From the NCBI GenBank assembly GCA_039028155.1, contig JBCCIS010000020.1, forward strand, positions 1 to 64,000: a stretch of 64,000 bases of DNA, written 5' to 3'. The stretch comes from Pseudomonadota bacterium. Its GTDB lineage: Bacteria > Pseudomonadota > Alphaproteobacteria > SP197. The number at the start of each line of letters is the position of its first letter. Within the stretch, counting starts at the first letter, position 1. This document shows positions 47,274 to 55,912 of this stretch, piece after piece. Below the pieces are notes generated by a model. That model saw nothing but the letters and a program-made list of their open reading frames with translations, was not told the origin of the DNA and did no database searches. The position numbers and the translations under genes are program-made.

Positions 47274-47843
47274 ATGGCATCATCCGTATCGCGCAGAAAA
47301 CCGCGCCAAGACCGCGCCCAGGAAACCGTTGAGCGCCTGCTCGAAGGCGCAGCCCGTGTTCTTGAACGCGATGGAGTCGATGGATTCTCGGTCGACAAGA
47401 CGGCGCGCGAGGCGGGCATGGCTGTGGGCACGGCCTATCAGTACTTCGCCGACAAGTACGACATTCTCCTGATGCTGCTGAAACGCTGGTACGCGAAGAC
47501 GGAACATCTGCACGATGACTCCATCGACGCCATGATCGACGCGCGTGCTGAAATCTACTTCCAGGAGCCTGGCGCGTCACAGCTCCTGAACGCTGCCCGC
47601 TCCATTCCGCGGCTTCATGCCTACGATCAGGACGTCATGAACAAGGTCGTCCACGATCGCGCGACCGCCCTTGCCGGCGGGGCGCGACCCACCGCCGAAC
47701 AGATCGCGCGCATGCGCGTCCTCACCTTTGCCATCGATGCGGTCCTGCGCGACGCGACGGCGCGGCCGAAGAACGAGGCCAAACAGATGGTGGCAAGCCT
47801 GAAGGATTGGGCGAGGGCGCTCGACGACTTTCCGATTGCTTAG
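47274..47843 (+). CDS. TetR-family transcriptional regulator
   Basis: 189 residues. The N-terminal helix-turn-helix is canonical: AQETVERLLEGAARVLERDGVDGFSVDKTAREAGMAVGTAYQYFADKYDIL. The C-terminal ligand domain is helical without a known signature. It is divergent from the Rieske oxygenase and most likely represses it and itself through the palindrome at 47157. The inducer is probably the oxygenase substrate. Confidence 0.9.
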   Translation: MASSVSRRKPRQDRAQETVERLLEGAARVLERDGVDGFSVDKTAREAGMAVGTAYQYFADKYDILLMLLKRWYAKTEHLHDDSIDAMIDARAEIYFQEPGASQLLNAARSIPRLHAYDQDVMNKVVHDRATALAGGARPTAEQIARMRVLTFAIDAVLRDATARPKNEAKQMVASLKDWARALDDFPIA

Positions 47844-47852
47844 AGACAATCG

Positions 47853-47889
47853 AGAGCGGAATGACGCGATCAATCGCGATCCGCTCTAG
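47853..47889. repeat. Intergenic hairpin repeat ending GATCCGCTCTAG
   Basis: AGAGCGG and CCGCTCT enclose CGCGAT-CA-ATCGCG, forming a long stem between the convergent TetR and cytidine-deaminase-like genes. The same terminal sequence recurs at 59341. The last CTA supplies the stop codon of the minus-strand gene. It probably acts as a bidirectional terminator. Confidence 0.7.
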
Positions 47890-48308
47890 GCCATGGCGAC
47901 ATACTTGAACGGCAGCAGGTCGCCGGCCGGGACTTTATAGAGACAAGCGTCGGCCTCATCGAACACGATGACCGTGGCCTCGGGACAGTAGTCGGTGATG
48001 AACTCCCGGCACCGTCCGCATGGCGGTATGACTTTGTGGTCGCTCTCCTCGCGTTCCCGGGTCGCGACCACGCAGACAACCGGATCACTCGCGATATCGG
48101 CCAACGCTTTGCCGATCGTGATCGGTTCGGCGCACACGGTCAGCGCCGGCACCTCAGCCTCCAGCACCAGGCCGGTGACGACCGACCCTGACTTCAGCCG
48201 GATCGCGGCAGAGACGCCGTGCCAGTCATGGGACGTCGGCTTGTCGAACTCGTCATGCGCCGCCTTGATCAGATCATGGTCGGCGGGGTCCAGGGGCAGT
48301 TTCTTCAT
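47886..48308 (-). CDS. Cytidine/blasticidin-S deaminase-like protein
   Basis: 140 residues from ATG 48308 (AGGA eight bases upstream; ATG 48317 is possible). The zinc-site motifs are TVCAEPITIGKAL (C-A-E) and PPCGRCREFI (P-C-x-x-C). It has the size of the tetrameric cytidine deaminase family and is closest in pattern to blasticidin-S-deaminase-like enzymes. It converges with TetR and is divergent from the Xre-RES pair. Confidence 0.85.
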   Translation of the reverse strand: MKKLPLDPADHDLIKAAHDEFDKPTSHDWHGVSAAIRLKSGSVVTGLVLEAEVPALTVCAEPITIGKALADIASDPVVCVVATREREESDHKVIPPCGRCREFITDYCPEATVIVFDEADACLYKVPAGDLLPFKYVAMA

Positions 48309-48392
48309 CGCATTCATCCTGTTTCGGCCATCCTGTTTCGACAAGAAAAGCACGGGCTCCCGGGCGCGTCGCGCTCCGTTCTACCCGTCACC

Positions 48393-48433
48393 TTGCCAAT
48401 TGGCGAGAAAATTCCTATATAGTGCCATATAGG
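48393..48433 (+). promoter_or_regulatory. Xre-RES promoter with overlapping operator
   Basis: TTGCCA (48393-48398), a 17-bp spacer and TATATA (48416-48421). An inverted repeat, CCTATAT-N6-ATATAGG (48414-48433), overlaps the -10 box. The antitoxin start is 11 bp further on. This is the expected layout for autorepression by the antitoxin. Confidence 0.75.
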
Positions 48434-48443
48434 AGATTGTGTG

Positions 48444-48854
48444 ATGGCCCAGCTACAGCCCATCGACACCCGCGCGCCTGACTTCGTGCCCGCGCCGATC
48501 ACCGACGACGAGGCGGCCGCGATGTTCCGCGCCGCGGTCAATCTGTTCCGCCGCTGGGGCCTGACCGACGACGAGGCCGCCGTCCTGCTCGACCTCAAAC
48601 CCCGGACCTATGGCCGCTGGAAAGCGGAAGGGCCGGGGCGCATCAGCCGCGACGGGCGGGCGCGGCTCTCGAACATCATGGGCATTCACAAGGCACTTCG
48701 CATTACCTTCCGCGAGACACAGCGCGCCTATGGCTGGATCAAGGCGCCGAACGACGCCTTTGGTGGGCGCACCGCGCTCGACGTCATGCTGGGCGGCGAG
48801 ATGACCGATCTCATGCGCGTGCGCCGCTATCTCGACGCGGTGCGTGGCCCATGA
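48444..48854 (+). CDS. Xre/MbcA/ParS-type antitoxin
   Basis: 136 residues from ATG 48444 with AGGAG eight bases upstream. The N-terminal HTH region contains AAAMFRAAVNLFRRWGLTDDEAAVLLDLKPRTYGRWKAEG. The C-terminal DUF2384 toxin-binding domain has GIHKALRITFRE, YGWIKAPNDAFGGRTALDVMLGGEMTDLMRVRRYLDAVRG. It should neutralise the RES toxin encoded next and repress the shared promoter through the inverted repeat. The start is consistent with the -10 position. Confidence 0.9.
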   Translation: MAQLQPIDTRAPDFVPAPITDDEAAAMFRAAVNLFRRWGLTDDEAAVLLDLKPRTYGRWKAEGPGRISRDGRARLSNIMGIHKALRITFRETQRAYGWIKAPNDAFGGRTALDVMLGGEMTDLMRVRRYLDAVRGP

Positions 48855-48867
48855 TGGCTAACAACAC

Positions 48868-49581
48868 GTGATTGATACGGACACGATCCCGACGACGCGT
48901 GTCTCGTGGCCGGGTGCCGTGCGCATCATCAATAGCCGCCATCCGCCCATCGACCTCTTTGAGGATATCGCCGATCCCGCCGACTGGCCGCTGCTGATCT
49001 CCGCCGAGCAGAAGACAAACCCGCGCCTGATGGAAACCATCGGCAACCTCGATCTGGTGCCCGAAGACCGGCGCGTCGGCGGTGTCGGCGCAACCTATCT
49101 GATGGCGCCCTTCACCCATATCAGCACCGACCGCCCCAGCCGCTTCACCGACGGCACCTATGGCGTGCTTTATGCCGGCGACCGGTTCGAGGTCGCGCTG
49201 CTGGAGACCGTTTATCACCATGGCCGCTTCATGGCGCGCACCAACGAGGCAGCCGGCTGGGCCTCCCAGTTCCGCGAGATCGTGCTCGACGTCGCCGGCG
49301 AACTGCACGACCTGCGTGCCGACGACGCGGCATCCGCCGATGTACACGATCCCGACGACTACACCGCCGCCCAAGTGGTGGGCGCGGACCTGCGCCGGGC
49401 GGGATCCGACGGCGTCGCCTACCGCAGCGTGCGGTGTGATGGCGGCGAGTGCACCGGTCTTTTCTATCCCGACCTCGCCACCAACCCGCTCCAGGGCCGC
49501 CACCTCGATTACCACTGGAATGGCGAGCGGGTGGATTACTACCGCGACACGGGCTCGGGCGAGGTATTCGAGATCGTTTGA
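48868..49581 (+). CDS. RES-domain NAD+-phosphorolysing toxin
   Basis: 237 residues from GTG 48868. The RES fold is seen in VRIINSRHPPIDLFED, SRFTDGTYGVLYAGDRFEVALLETVYHHGRFM, YTAAQVVGADLRRAGSDGVAYRSVR. Key R, Y and E residues of the active site (RF...YGVLYA...ALLE) are present. Characterised relatives degrade NAD+ by phosphorolysis and stop growth. The antitoxin stop is 13 bp upstream. The ribosome-binding site is weak, consistent with low toxin translation. Confidence 0.88.
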   Translation: MIDTDTIPTTRVSWPGAVRIINSRHPPIDLFEDIADPADWPLLISAEQKTNPRLMETIGNLDLVPEDRRVGGVGATYLMAPFTHISTDRPSRFTDGTYGVLYAGDRFEVALLETVYHHGRFMARTNEAAGWASQFREIVLDVAGELHDLRADDAASADVHDPDDYTAAQVVGADLRRAGSDGVAYRSVRCDGGECTGLFYPDLATNPLQGRHLDYHWNGERVDYYRDTGSGEVFEIV

Positions 49582-49596
49582 AGTGGTTGTCGCCCG

Positions 49597-50445
49597 CTAC
49601 CGCGTCGAACGCGACCGGAAGTAAAGCCCGGCGGATGCGACGATCAGGGAGAAGAGGATCATCAGCGTCGCGATGGCGTTGATCTCCGGTTTCACGCCGC
49701 GGCGCAGCATGCCGTAGATAAAGACCGGCAGCGTCGTCGAGTCGACGCCGGCGATGAAGTAGGTGATGACCAGATCGTCCATCGAGATGATGAAGGCGAG
49801 CAATGCGCCGCCGATGACGCCCGGCATGATCAAGGGGAGCGTGACGCGGCGGAAGGTGACCCAGCTGTTGGCGCCCAGATCGGCGGAGGCCTCCTCATAG
49901 GTCTGGTCCATGCCGGCCAGCCGCGCGCTCACCACGATAAAGACGTAGCTGCCCAAGAACGTGCAGTGGCCGATGATGATGGTGGTCAGCCCCAGCTTGA
50001 CGCCGATGGTGACGAAGTAAATCAGCAGCGCCAGGCCCAGCACGATGTCGGGGATGATCATCGGCATGAAGACGAGCATGCGGTAGAACGCCTTCACCTT
50101 GAACCGGTAGCGCGCGAGCGCCAGCGCCGTCATGGTGCCGATCACCGTCGAGATTGCCGTCGTCGTGAACGCGACGATCAGGCTGTTCATCACCGCGTTG
50201 GTCAGCTGCTCCGTCGACTCGATATAGAGCGCCTGCTCGGTGAGCTTGTTGGAGAGACCGAAGATCGAGCGGTACCAGTCAAACGTGAACCCGCTCCACG
50301 ACATCATGTTGATGGGGTTCGCGTTGAACGAATAGACCAGGATGATCAGCATCGGCGCGTAGATGAAGCAGAAGAAGAGGATGCCGTAGAGCATCAGCAC
50401 TTTGCCGCTCAGCCGCGTCAGCCGGTATGTCAGGCGCTCCAGCAT
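49597..50445 (-). CDS. ABC transporter permease, PotC-like
   Basis: 282 residues from ATG 50445, one base after the PotB-like stop. Six membrane segments and the EAA loop (EEASADLGANSWVTFRRVTLPLIMPGVIGG) are visible. It forms, with the PotB-like permease, the membrane channel of a spermidine/putrescine-type importer. It is the last gene of a four-gene operon transcribed from 53626. Confidence 0.87.
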   Translation of the reverse strand: MLERLTYRLTRLSGKVLMLYGILFFCFIYAPMLIILVYSFNANPINMMSWSGFTFDWYRSIFGLSNKLTEQALYIESTEQLTNAVMNSLIVAFTTTAISTVIGTMTALALARYRFKVKAFYRMLVFMPMIIPDIVLGLALLIYFVTIGVKLGLTTIIIGHCTFLGSYVFIVVSARLAGMDQTYEEASADLGANSWVTFRRVTLPLIMPGVIGGALLAFIISMDDLVITYFIAGVDSTTLPVFIYGMLRRGVKPEINAIATLMILFSLIVASAGLYFRSRSTR

Positions 50446-50446
50446 G

Positions 50447-51355
50447 TCAGACGCCCTGCTGCCCGCGCGTGTCTTCCGAACGCGTGACGACGGAGACATA
50501 GATCAAGAGGAAGATCAGGACCGCGGCAAGCACGATCATGGCGAGCGCGGAGCCGAACGGCCAGTTCCGCGCCATCAGGAATTGCTGCTCGATCAGATTG
50601 CCGATCATCAGCACTTTGGCGCCGCCCAGAAGGTCCGGCACGACGAAGTTCCCGAGGCTCGGGATGAAGACGATGATCGAGCCGCCGATGATGCCAGGCA
50701 GCGACAGCGGCAGCGTCACGCGCAGGAAGGTCTTGAGCCGGTTGGCGCCCAGATCGCTCGACGCCTCGATCAGGCTCCGGTCCAGTTTTTCGAGGCTGGC
50801 ATAGAGCGGCAGAAACATGAAGGGGATCAAGACATAGATCATGCCGACGATGACCGCGCCTTCGGTGAACAACATGTCGAAGGGTTCGGTGATCAGGCTC
50901 AAAGCGAGCAGCGTCTCGTTGATCCAGCCGCTCGGCTTCAGGATCAGCATCCAGGCGAACAGGCGCACGACCAGGCTCGCGAAGAAGGGCAGCGTGATCA
51001 GGAAGATGCAGAACGACTTCCAGCGGTCGGGCAGGCGGCTCACCCATAGCGCGGCGGGATAGCAAATGATCAGACACCCGAAGACGGTGGTCAGCGCCAG
51101 GCGCACCGAGCGCAGAAAGATCTGGATATAGACGGGGTCGTATTCCTCATAGACGCCGTCGGCCCAGCCCAGGATGCGCCCGAAGTTCTGGTGATAGAAG
51201 TTCCAGGAGACGCCGCCATAAAGGCCCGGCTCCAGAAAGGCATACACGAACAGGATCGAGAGCGGCGCCAGAAAGAAGATGCCGAGAAAGATCGTGACCG
51301 GCGCCAGAAGGCGCATCAGGTCGCCGCGGCGGCGCCCGCGCGCGCTGCCGTTCAT
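50447..51355 (-). CDS. ABC transporter permease, PotB-like
   Basis: 302 residues. It has six membrane helices with the EAA motif (IEASSDLGANRLKTFLRVTLPLSLPGIIGGS) and a long periplasmic loop after the first helix. The start overlaps the ATPase stop (ATGA). It pairs with the PotC-like subunit. Substrate specificity is set by the PotD-like binding protein. Confidence 0.87.
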   Translation of the reverse strand: MNGSARGRRRGDLMRLLAPVTIFLGIFFLAPLSILFVYAFLEPGLYGGVSWNFYHQNFGRILGWADGVYEEYDPVYIQIFLRSVRLALTTVFGCLIICYPAALWVSRLPDRWKSFCIFLITLPFFASLVVRLFAWMLILKPSGWINETLLALSLITEPFDMLFTEGAVIVGMIYVLIPFMFLPLYASLEKLDRSLIEASSDLGANRLKTFLRVTLPLSLPGIIGGSIIVFIPSLGNFVVPDLLGGAKVLMIGNLIEQQFLMARNWPFGSALAMIVLAAVLIFLLIYVSVVTRSEDTRGQQGV

Positions 51356-52464
51356 GACACCTGATCCGCCGGCAACAGGCGCGCCGCGTCATGACGATAG
51401 CGGAAACGCACCGGCGCGCCGTGGGTCAGGCGGGACGAAAGACTGCGCGAGGGATCGCGGATCGTCGCCTTGATCTCCTGACCGTCCGCCGTCTCGGCGA
51501 CGACCTGGAAGTCGGAACCGACAAAGACTGTCTGCATCAGCGTCGCGTCGATCAGCGCGTGATCGCTGCCGCCCGTATCGTCGTCCTTGGCGAGGTCCAG
51601 GTCCTCCGGACGAATCAGGACCGTCGCGCGCCCGCCGTTTGTCAGAGCGCCCGCGCTGTCGGTGGCGAAAAGGCGCAGGCCGTGTTCGGTCTCCACCATC
51701 ACCGCGTTGCCGTCGCGCGAGACCTTGCCTTCGAACAGGTTGCTCTCGCCGATGAACTGGGCGACGAAGATCGAGGCCGGCGCGTCATAGATCTCTGTCG
51801 GCGTGCCCATCTGCTGCACCCGCCCGTGGTCCATCACGATGATGCGGTCCGACATGGTCAGCGCTTCTTCCTGATCGTGGGTCACGAAGACGAAGGAGAT
51901 GCCGAGCTCGTCCTGGATGTTCTTCAGCTCAAGCTGCATGGTCTGGCGCAGCTTGCGGTCCAGCGCCGACAACGGCTCGTCGAGCAACAGCAGCTTAGGC
52001 CGGTTGACGATGGCGCGCGCCAGGGCGACGCGCTGTTGCTGGCCGCCGGAAAGCTGGCGCGGTTTGCGCCGCTCGAACCCGCCCAGCCCGACCAGCTCGA
52101 GTGCGTCCGCCATACGTTTCTTGCGTTCGGGCTTGGGACAACCGGTGACCTCCAGCCCATAGGTGATGTTGTCGCCGACGGAAAGATGCGGAAAGAGGGC
52201 GTAGTTCTGAAAGACCGTGTTGACCGGGCGCTTGTGCGGCGGCACGTGTTCCATCGCCTGGCCGTCGATGGTGATGGAGCCGGAATCCAGATCCTCGAAG
52301 CCGCTGATGGCGCGAAGCAGGGTGGTCTTGCCGCAGCCCGACGGGCCCAGGAGCGTCACGAACTCGCTGTCGCCGACATCCAACGAAACGGCATCGAGCG
52401 CGTTGATGAAGCCGCCTTCCGGCGCGGCGAACCGCTTGACCGCTTCGGAGATGACAACAAGCAT
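51352..52464 (-). CDS. ABC transporter ATP-binding protein, PotA-like
   Basis: 370 residues from ATG 52464. Walker [14 protein letters not shown], signature [15 protein letters not shown], Walker [13 protein letters not shown] and the switch His (FVTHDQEEA) are intact. A C-terminal TOBE domain ([10 protein letters not shown]) is present. It drives the import complex made with the two permeases downstream. Confidence 0.9.
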   Translation of the reverse strand: MLVVISEAVKRFAAPEGGFINALDAVSLDVGDSEFVTLLGPSGCGKTTLLRAISGFEDLDSGSITIDGQAMEHVPPHKRPVNTVFQNYALFPHLSVGDNITYGLEVTGCPKPERKKRMADALELVGLGGFERRKPRQLSGGQQQRVALARAIVNRPKLLLLDEPLSALDRKLRQTMQLELKNIQDELGISFVFVTHDQEEALTMSDRIIVMDHGRVQQMGTPTEIYDAPASIFVAQFIGESNLFEGKVSRDGNAVMVETEHGLRLFATDSAGALTNGGRATVLIRPEDLDLAKDDDTGGSDHALIDATLMQTVFVGSDFQVVAETADGQEIKATIRDPSRSLSSRLTHGAPVRFRYRHDAARLLPADQVS

Positions 52465-52561
52465 GGGATGATCAGACGCCCCAACTGCCCAAGCAGTGCC
52501 AAGGATGACGAAGCCGGACGGGTGCCGCAAGCATGGCGGCCCCCGCCCGCAGTTTCTGGGA

Positions 52562-53626
52562 TTACTGGGTGCGGATCCTCGTCCACGCCCGGTCGTAGAG
52601 TTTCAGGTCCTCGCCCAGATCCTCAAAGATCTGCAGCTTGGCCATCACCTCCTGGGAGGGGTTCATGCCGGGGTGGCTCTTGAACTCCTCCGGCAGCATC
52701 TCGCGCGACACCATATTGGGCGTGCCGTTCAGCTGCTGTTCCACGTTCAGCACCGGGATTTCGGGCTGCAGGTAGAACTCCATGAACTTGACCGCGTTCT
52801 CCTTGTTGGGCGCGGATTCAAGAACGCAGATGTCTTCCTGATACATCGTCGCGCCTTCCGACGGGATGACATAGCCCAGGTTATCGGGATCCTGCAGCAC
52901 CGCGTACATGGCGCCGACATACCAGTGCGCGGCGGCGATATCGCCGGACTGCACCAGCGGGATCACGTCATAGGTGAAGGCTGAAATGTTGTCGCGCCGT
53001 TCGGTGATGTAATCCTCGGCGACCTTGATCTCGTCGGGATTGTTTGTGTTGACCGAATAGCCGTTGACGATCAGGCCGACCCCGATGGTCTCGCGCAGAT
53101 CGTCCAGCATGGTGATTTTGCCGCCATGCTCCTCGGGGATGGCGAAGAAGTCTTCCCAGCTCGTCACCTCCGGCACGATGTTCTTGTTGTAGATGATGCC
53201 GACCGTGCCCCAGGCATAGGGCAGGCACCACGAACCATCGGGATCCGTCTGGGCACGGATGAAGTCCGGATCGATGTTCTCGAAGCCCGGGCTCTCGTTG
53301 ATGTTGCTCTCCCACAAGAGGTCCAGCTTGTACATGATGTCATGCATGTGGACCGACGGGAACACGATGTCGTAACCGGTCGCGCCGGCCTGGATCTTGG
53401 CCAGCATCTCTTCGTTGGTGCCATAGGTATCCAGGTTGACCTTGATGCCGGTCTCGTCCTCGAAGCGCTTCAGGACCTCCGGGTTGATGTAGTCGCCCCA
53501 GTTATAGACGTTCAATTCGCCCTGGGCCCGGGCTTCGGGCGCCGTGGCCGCGACAAGCGCGGCCACCGCCACGCCGGCGAAAACGCCCTTCAAAGCTGCT
53601 GCCGCCGTTCTGGTTGGATCGCTCAT
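52562..53626 (-). CDS. Periplasmic polyamine-type binding protein, PotD-like
   Basis: 354 residues from ATG 53626 with a signal peptide (VFAGVAVAALVAATAPEARAQ). The mature protein follows PotD: ELNVYNWGDYINPEVLKRFEDETGIKV, TYGTNEEMLAKIQAG, YDIVFPSVHMHDIMY and WCLPYAWGTVGIIYN. It captures putrescine, spermidine or a related amine for the permease. It is the first gene of the operon and is divergent from an RpiR regulator with two operators in between. Confidence 0.87.
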   Translation of the reverse strand: MSDPTRTAAAALKGVFAGVAVAALVAATAPEARAQGELNVYNWGDYINPEVLKRFEDETGIKVNLDTYGTNEEMLAKIQAGATGYDIVFPSVHMHDIMYKLDLLWESNINESPGFENIDPDFIRAQTDPDGSWCLPYAWGTVGIIYNKNIVPEVTSWEDFFAIPEEHGGKITMLDDLRETIGVGLIVNGYSVNTNNPDEIKVAEDYITERRDNISAFTYDVIPLVQSGDIAAAHWYVGAMYAVLQDPDNLGYVIPSEGATMYQEDICVLESAPNKENAVKFMEFYLQPEIPVLNVEQQLNGTPNMVSREMLPEEFKSHPGMNPSQEVMAKLQIFEDLGEDLKLYDRAWTRIRTQ

Positions 53627-53730
53627 ACCTCGTCTCCCCTCATCCATGCCGCGCCGCGGTTGTTGTCGTGAGCGGCGGCGCCGATGCGGAAACGCAGCCG
53701 CCCAAACCCGTTGATTTGTCCAAAACGCTA

Positions 53731-53773
53731 TGAAAGTATTCTTCCAAAGTCAATGAGTGAAAGATTACTTTCA
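53731..53773. promoter_or_regulatory. Twin RpiR operators
   Basis: Two dyads of the form TGAAAG-N4-CTT[TC]CA lie at 53731-53746 (one mismatch) and 53758-53773 (perfect), with centres 27 bp apart. They fill the gap between the divergent ABC operon and the RpiR gene, and the second touches the regulator's ATG. Confidence 0.7.
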
Positions 53774-54651
53774 TGAAGGAAATCTTCTCCTCTCATCCAT
53801 TGGCGAGCCAGCCGCGCTTCGTCACGCAGATCGAGGAGCTGATGCCGACGCTGCCGCGCCAGGAGGCGAAGGTCGCCCAGTTCATTCTGTTGAACGCGGG
53901 CGAACTGGGCTTCGAGACCGGCGCGTCGATCGCCATGAAGGCCGGCACCAGCGAGGTGACGGTCAGCCGCCTCTTAAGCCGGCTCGGCTACCGCGGCATG
54001 CCCGGCCTCAAACGCGAGATGCAGGCCGACCAGAGCGCCGGCCAGTTGGGCTTCGCGCGCAGCACGACGCTGGACGACGACCCGCTGAAGGACATGCTGG
54101 ATTCCGAGGTGAGGGCGCTTATCACCGTCTTCGAACAATTCTCCGGCGACCGCGCCGAGCGTCTGGTCGAGACGGTCGCCGAAGCCCGCAGCGTCTTTGT
54201 CACCGGGTTCCAGTCGGTGCGCGGCGCGGCCGAGGACTTTTCGCGCCGGCTGGCGATCGCCCGCGACGACGTACGTTTTCTTGCAGCCCACGACAGCATG
54301 CTGACGGAATGGGTCGGCGCTGCGCAGACGGACGGCGACGGCAAACCCGATTGCCTGATCGTCGTCGACGTCGTGCCATACGCGCGTGAGGCGCCGGTTC
54401 TCTGCCAGATGTGCCGTGACGCCGGCCGCGATCTCGTCGTCGTCTCCGACGAGTCCTGCCACTGGGCGCAGAGCTACACCGACCTCATCGTCCACGCACC
54501 GTCGCGCAGCGGCCTGCTGCTCGAATCCACCGGCGCGCTGGTCGCCGCGCTGAACGTCCTCGTCCACGCCGTCGCCGAACGCGACCCAAAGGGCATGCGC
54601 GAGCGCTTGCAACGCTGGCAGTCGATGACCAGGAAGGTGAACTTGTTCTGA
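53773..54651 (+). CDS. MurR/RpiR-family transcriptional regulator
   Basis: 292 residues. The N-terminal HTH domain reads LPRQEAKVAQFILLNAGELGFETGASIAMKAGTSEVTVSRLLSRLGYRGMPGLK. The C-terminal SIS domain starts VEARSVFVTGFQSVRGAAEDF-like and has DCLIVVDVVPYAREAPVLCQM. RpiR proteins sense phosphosugars or other metabolites. The gene is divergent from the polyamine ABC operon, which it probably controls through the twin sites. A 3' fragment of a related gene lies at 54972. Confidence 0.87.
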   Translation: MKEIFSSHPLASQPRFVTQIEELMPTLPRQEAKVAQFILLNAGELGFETGASIAMKAGTSEVTVSRLLSRLGYRGMPGLKREMQADQSAGQLGFARSTTLDDDPLKDMLDSEVRALITVFEQFSGDRAERLVETVAEARSVFVTGFQSVRGAAEDFSRRLAIARDDVRFLAAHDSMLTEWVGAAQTDGDGKPDCLIVVDVVPYAREAPVLCQMCRDAGRDLVVVSDESCHWAQSYTDLIVHAPSRSGLLLESTGALVAALNVLVHAVAERDPKGMRERLQRWQSMTRKVNLF

Positions 54652-54695
54652 AGCTGGTTTTCGTGAAGCTCGAGCTTTCGCGCCTTTCCGCACAC

Positions 54696-54947
54696 CTAGA
54701 ACAACGACAGCAATGTAAGGACAACGCCAACTGTGCAAAAGGCACCGCCCAGTTGAAACAACCTGACCTTCCAGGTCTGATGTTCAATATCTCTGATGTG
54801 CCACCCGGTGCACTGCCGGTCTTCGACCTTCGACCTGGCGTCTTTGAAGTCTGCACCCCAAAATCGGCGAACGCCCTTCATCGAATAGAAAACGGGAATG
54901 GCGCACATGAAGCCCAAAAAAATGAACGCCAACCCGAGCGCTTCCAT
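54696..54947 (-). CDS. Small two-helix membrane protein
   Basis: 83 residues. Membrane segments sit at each end (LGLAFIFLGFMCAIPVFYS and LFQLGGAFCTVGVVLTLLSLF) with a charged central part (GADFKDARSKVEDRQ). No family recognised. It lies between the intact RpiR gene and the duplicated RpiR 3' fragment, so it may have been caught up in that duplication. Confidence 0.6.
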   Translation of the reverse strand: MEALGLAFIFLGFMCAIPVFYSMKGVRRFWGADFKDARSKVEDRQCTGWHIRDIEHQTWKVRLFQLGGAFCTVGVVLTLLSLF

Positions 54948-54971
54948 CAGGGTTCCTCCACGCGCTCAAAC

Positions 54972-55067
54972 CTCTTGGTTCCCGCCGTCGCTGAACACGA
55001 CACGAAGGCTAGGCATCGACGCCTGCAACGCTGGCAGTCGATGACCAGAATGGTCAGCTTGTTCTAG
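54972..55067 (+). pseudogene. 3' fragment of a second RpiR-type gene
   Basis: The frame reads LLVPAVAEHDTKARHRRLQR and WQSMTRMVSLF, then stop. It aligns with the end of the RpiR protein at 54651 (LVHAVAERDPKGMRERLQR, WQSMTRKVNLF). About 55 bases at the 3' end are nearly identical in DNA. No start or DNA-binding domain remains. It is a remnant of a tandem duplication. Confidence 0.65.
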
Positions 55068-55113
55068 AGGCCGGGGCGCCCCAGTCGACGATATCGGCGA
55101 TGAACCACCGGCG

Positions 55114-55452
55114 CTAAAGGCACTTGTAGACATAGTAGTTGCGGTCCGCCGTGACGTGATAGAGCTCGGCTGTTTTGCCGAGGCCGGAACAGTACTCCGC
55201 CGCAAGCGGCTCGGGGTCGCTGTAGCTGCAGTCGGTTTTGGAGATCAGTGCCGAATAGAAGCAGTCTCTAGCTTTGATTGTGATGCCATCGCTGCCGTCC
55301 CCGTGTGTAAAGCGCTCGGCCTCTTCGGCCTCGAACGCGGGCTGACTGCAGGCGGCCGTGCAAAGTACGGCAAGACAAAACAGCAAACCCGAGGTGACAA
55401 CCACCACCCCTCTCGACGCTGCTACGGGCACAAGATAGCCTCCAAACGACAA
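55114..55452 (-). CDS. Putative lipoprotein
   Basis: 112 residues with a hydrophobic leader and lipobox (LLFCLAVLCTAAC, Cys about residue 35); a shorter start inside the leader is likely. The mature part is small with four cysteines (ARDCFYS, KTDCSYS, AEYCSGL, YKCL). No family known. It is divergent from the exported protein at 55512. Confidence 0.6.
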   Translation of the reverse strand: MSFGGYLVPVAASRGVVVVTSGLLFCLAVLCTAACSQPAFEAEEAERFTHGDGSDGITIKARDCFYSALISKTDCSYSDPEPLAAEYCSGLGKTAELYHVTADRNYYVYKCL

Positions 55453-55511
55453 CCTGTGGTAGTTTATCGTTCTTTATGGCGCTTGCTCAATAGGACGCAC
55501 ATCTGATTGGG

Positions 55512-55856
55512 ATGAATCAGCCGATGAAGCTCACAACGGTACTGAGACTGCCTTCGCTCGCCGCCGGACTTGTCTTGTCGGTCGTGATCCATGCCCATGC
55601 GGAACCGATTCCGCCAGCCTGGCTCGAACAAGACTATGCCAGCTGTATTGCCGCTGGCGACACAGCGTTTATGAGACAGTACTGCAAGTGTGTCATCGAA
55701 GAGATTCGTGTCACGATGACGCGCCAGGAGTATCTGGCGGTAACCGCGGCCGTTCTTGAGCAGAAGTCGGCGGGCGCCAGTGATCTGGAGATCGTCGCGT
55801 CCAACAAGAAGATGTCCGATGCAGCGCAGTTGTGCCTGCAGCAGACCGCGCAGTAA
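55512..55856 (+). CDS. Small exported protein
   Basis: 114 residues with a signal peptide (LAAGLVLSVVIHAHA). The mature domain is helical with four cysteines (YASCIAA, QYCKCVIEEI, LCLQQTA) that could form disulfides. No named family. It is followed by an exported Sel1-repeat protein in the same direction. Confidence 0.65.
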   Translation: MNQPMKLTTVLRLPSLAAGLVLSVVIHAHAEPIPPAWLEQDYASCIAAGDTAFMRQYCKCVIEEIRVTMTRQEYLAVTAAVLEQKSAGASDLEIVASNKKMSDAAQLCLQQTAQ

Positions 55857-55912
55857 CAGGTCGGCCGATGGTGATTCGAGAGGTGGTCCGAAGGTTTGTT
55901 GGGGTTTCACGA

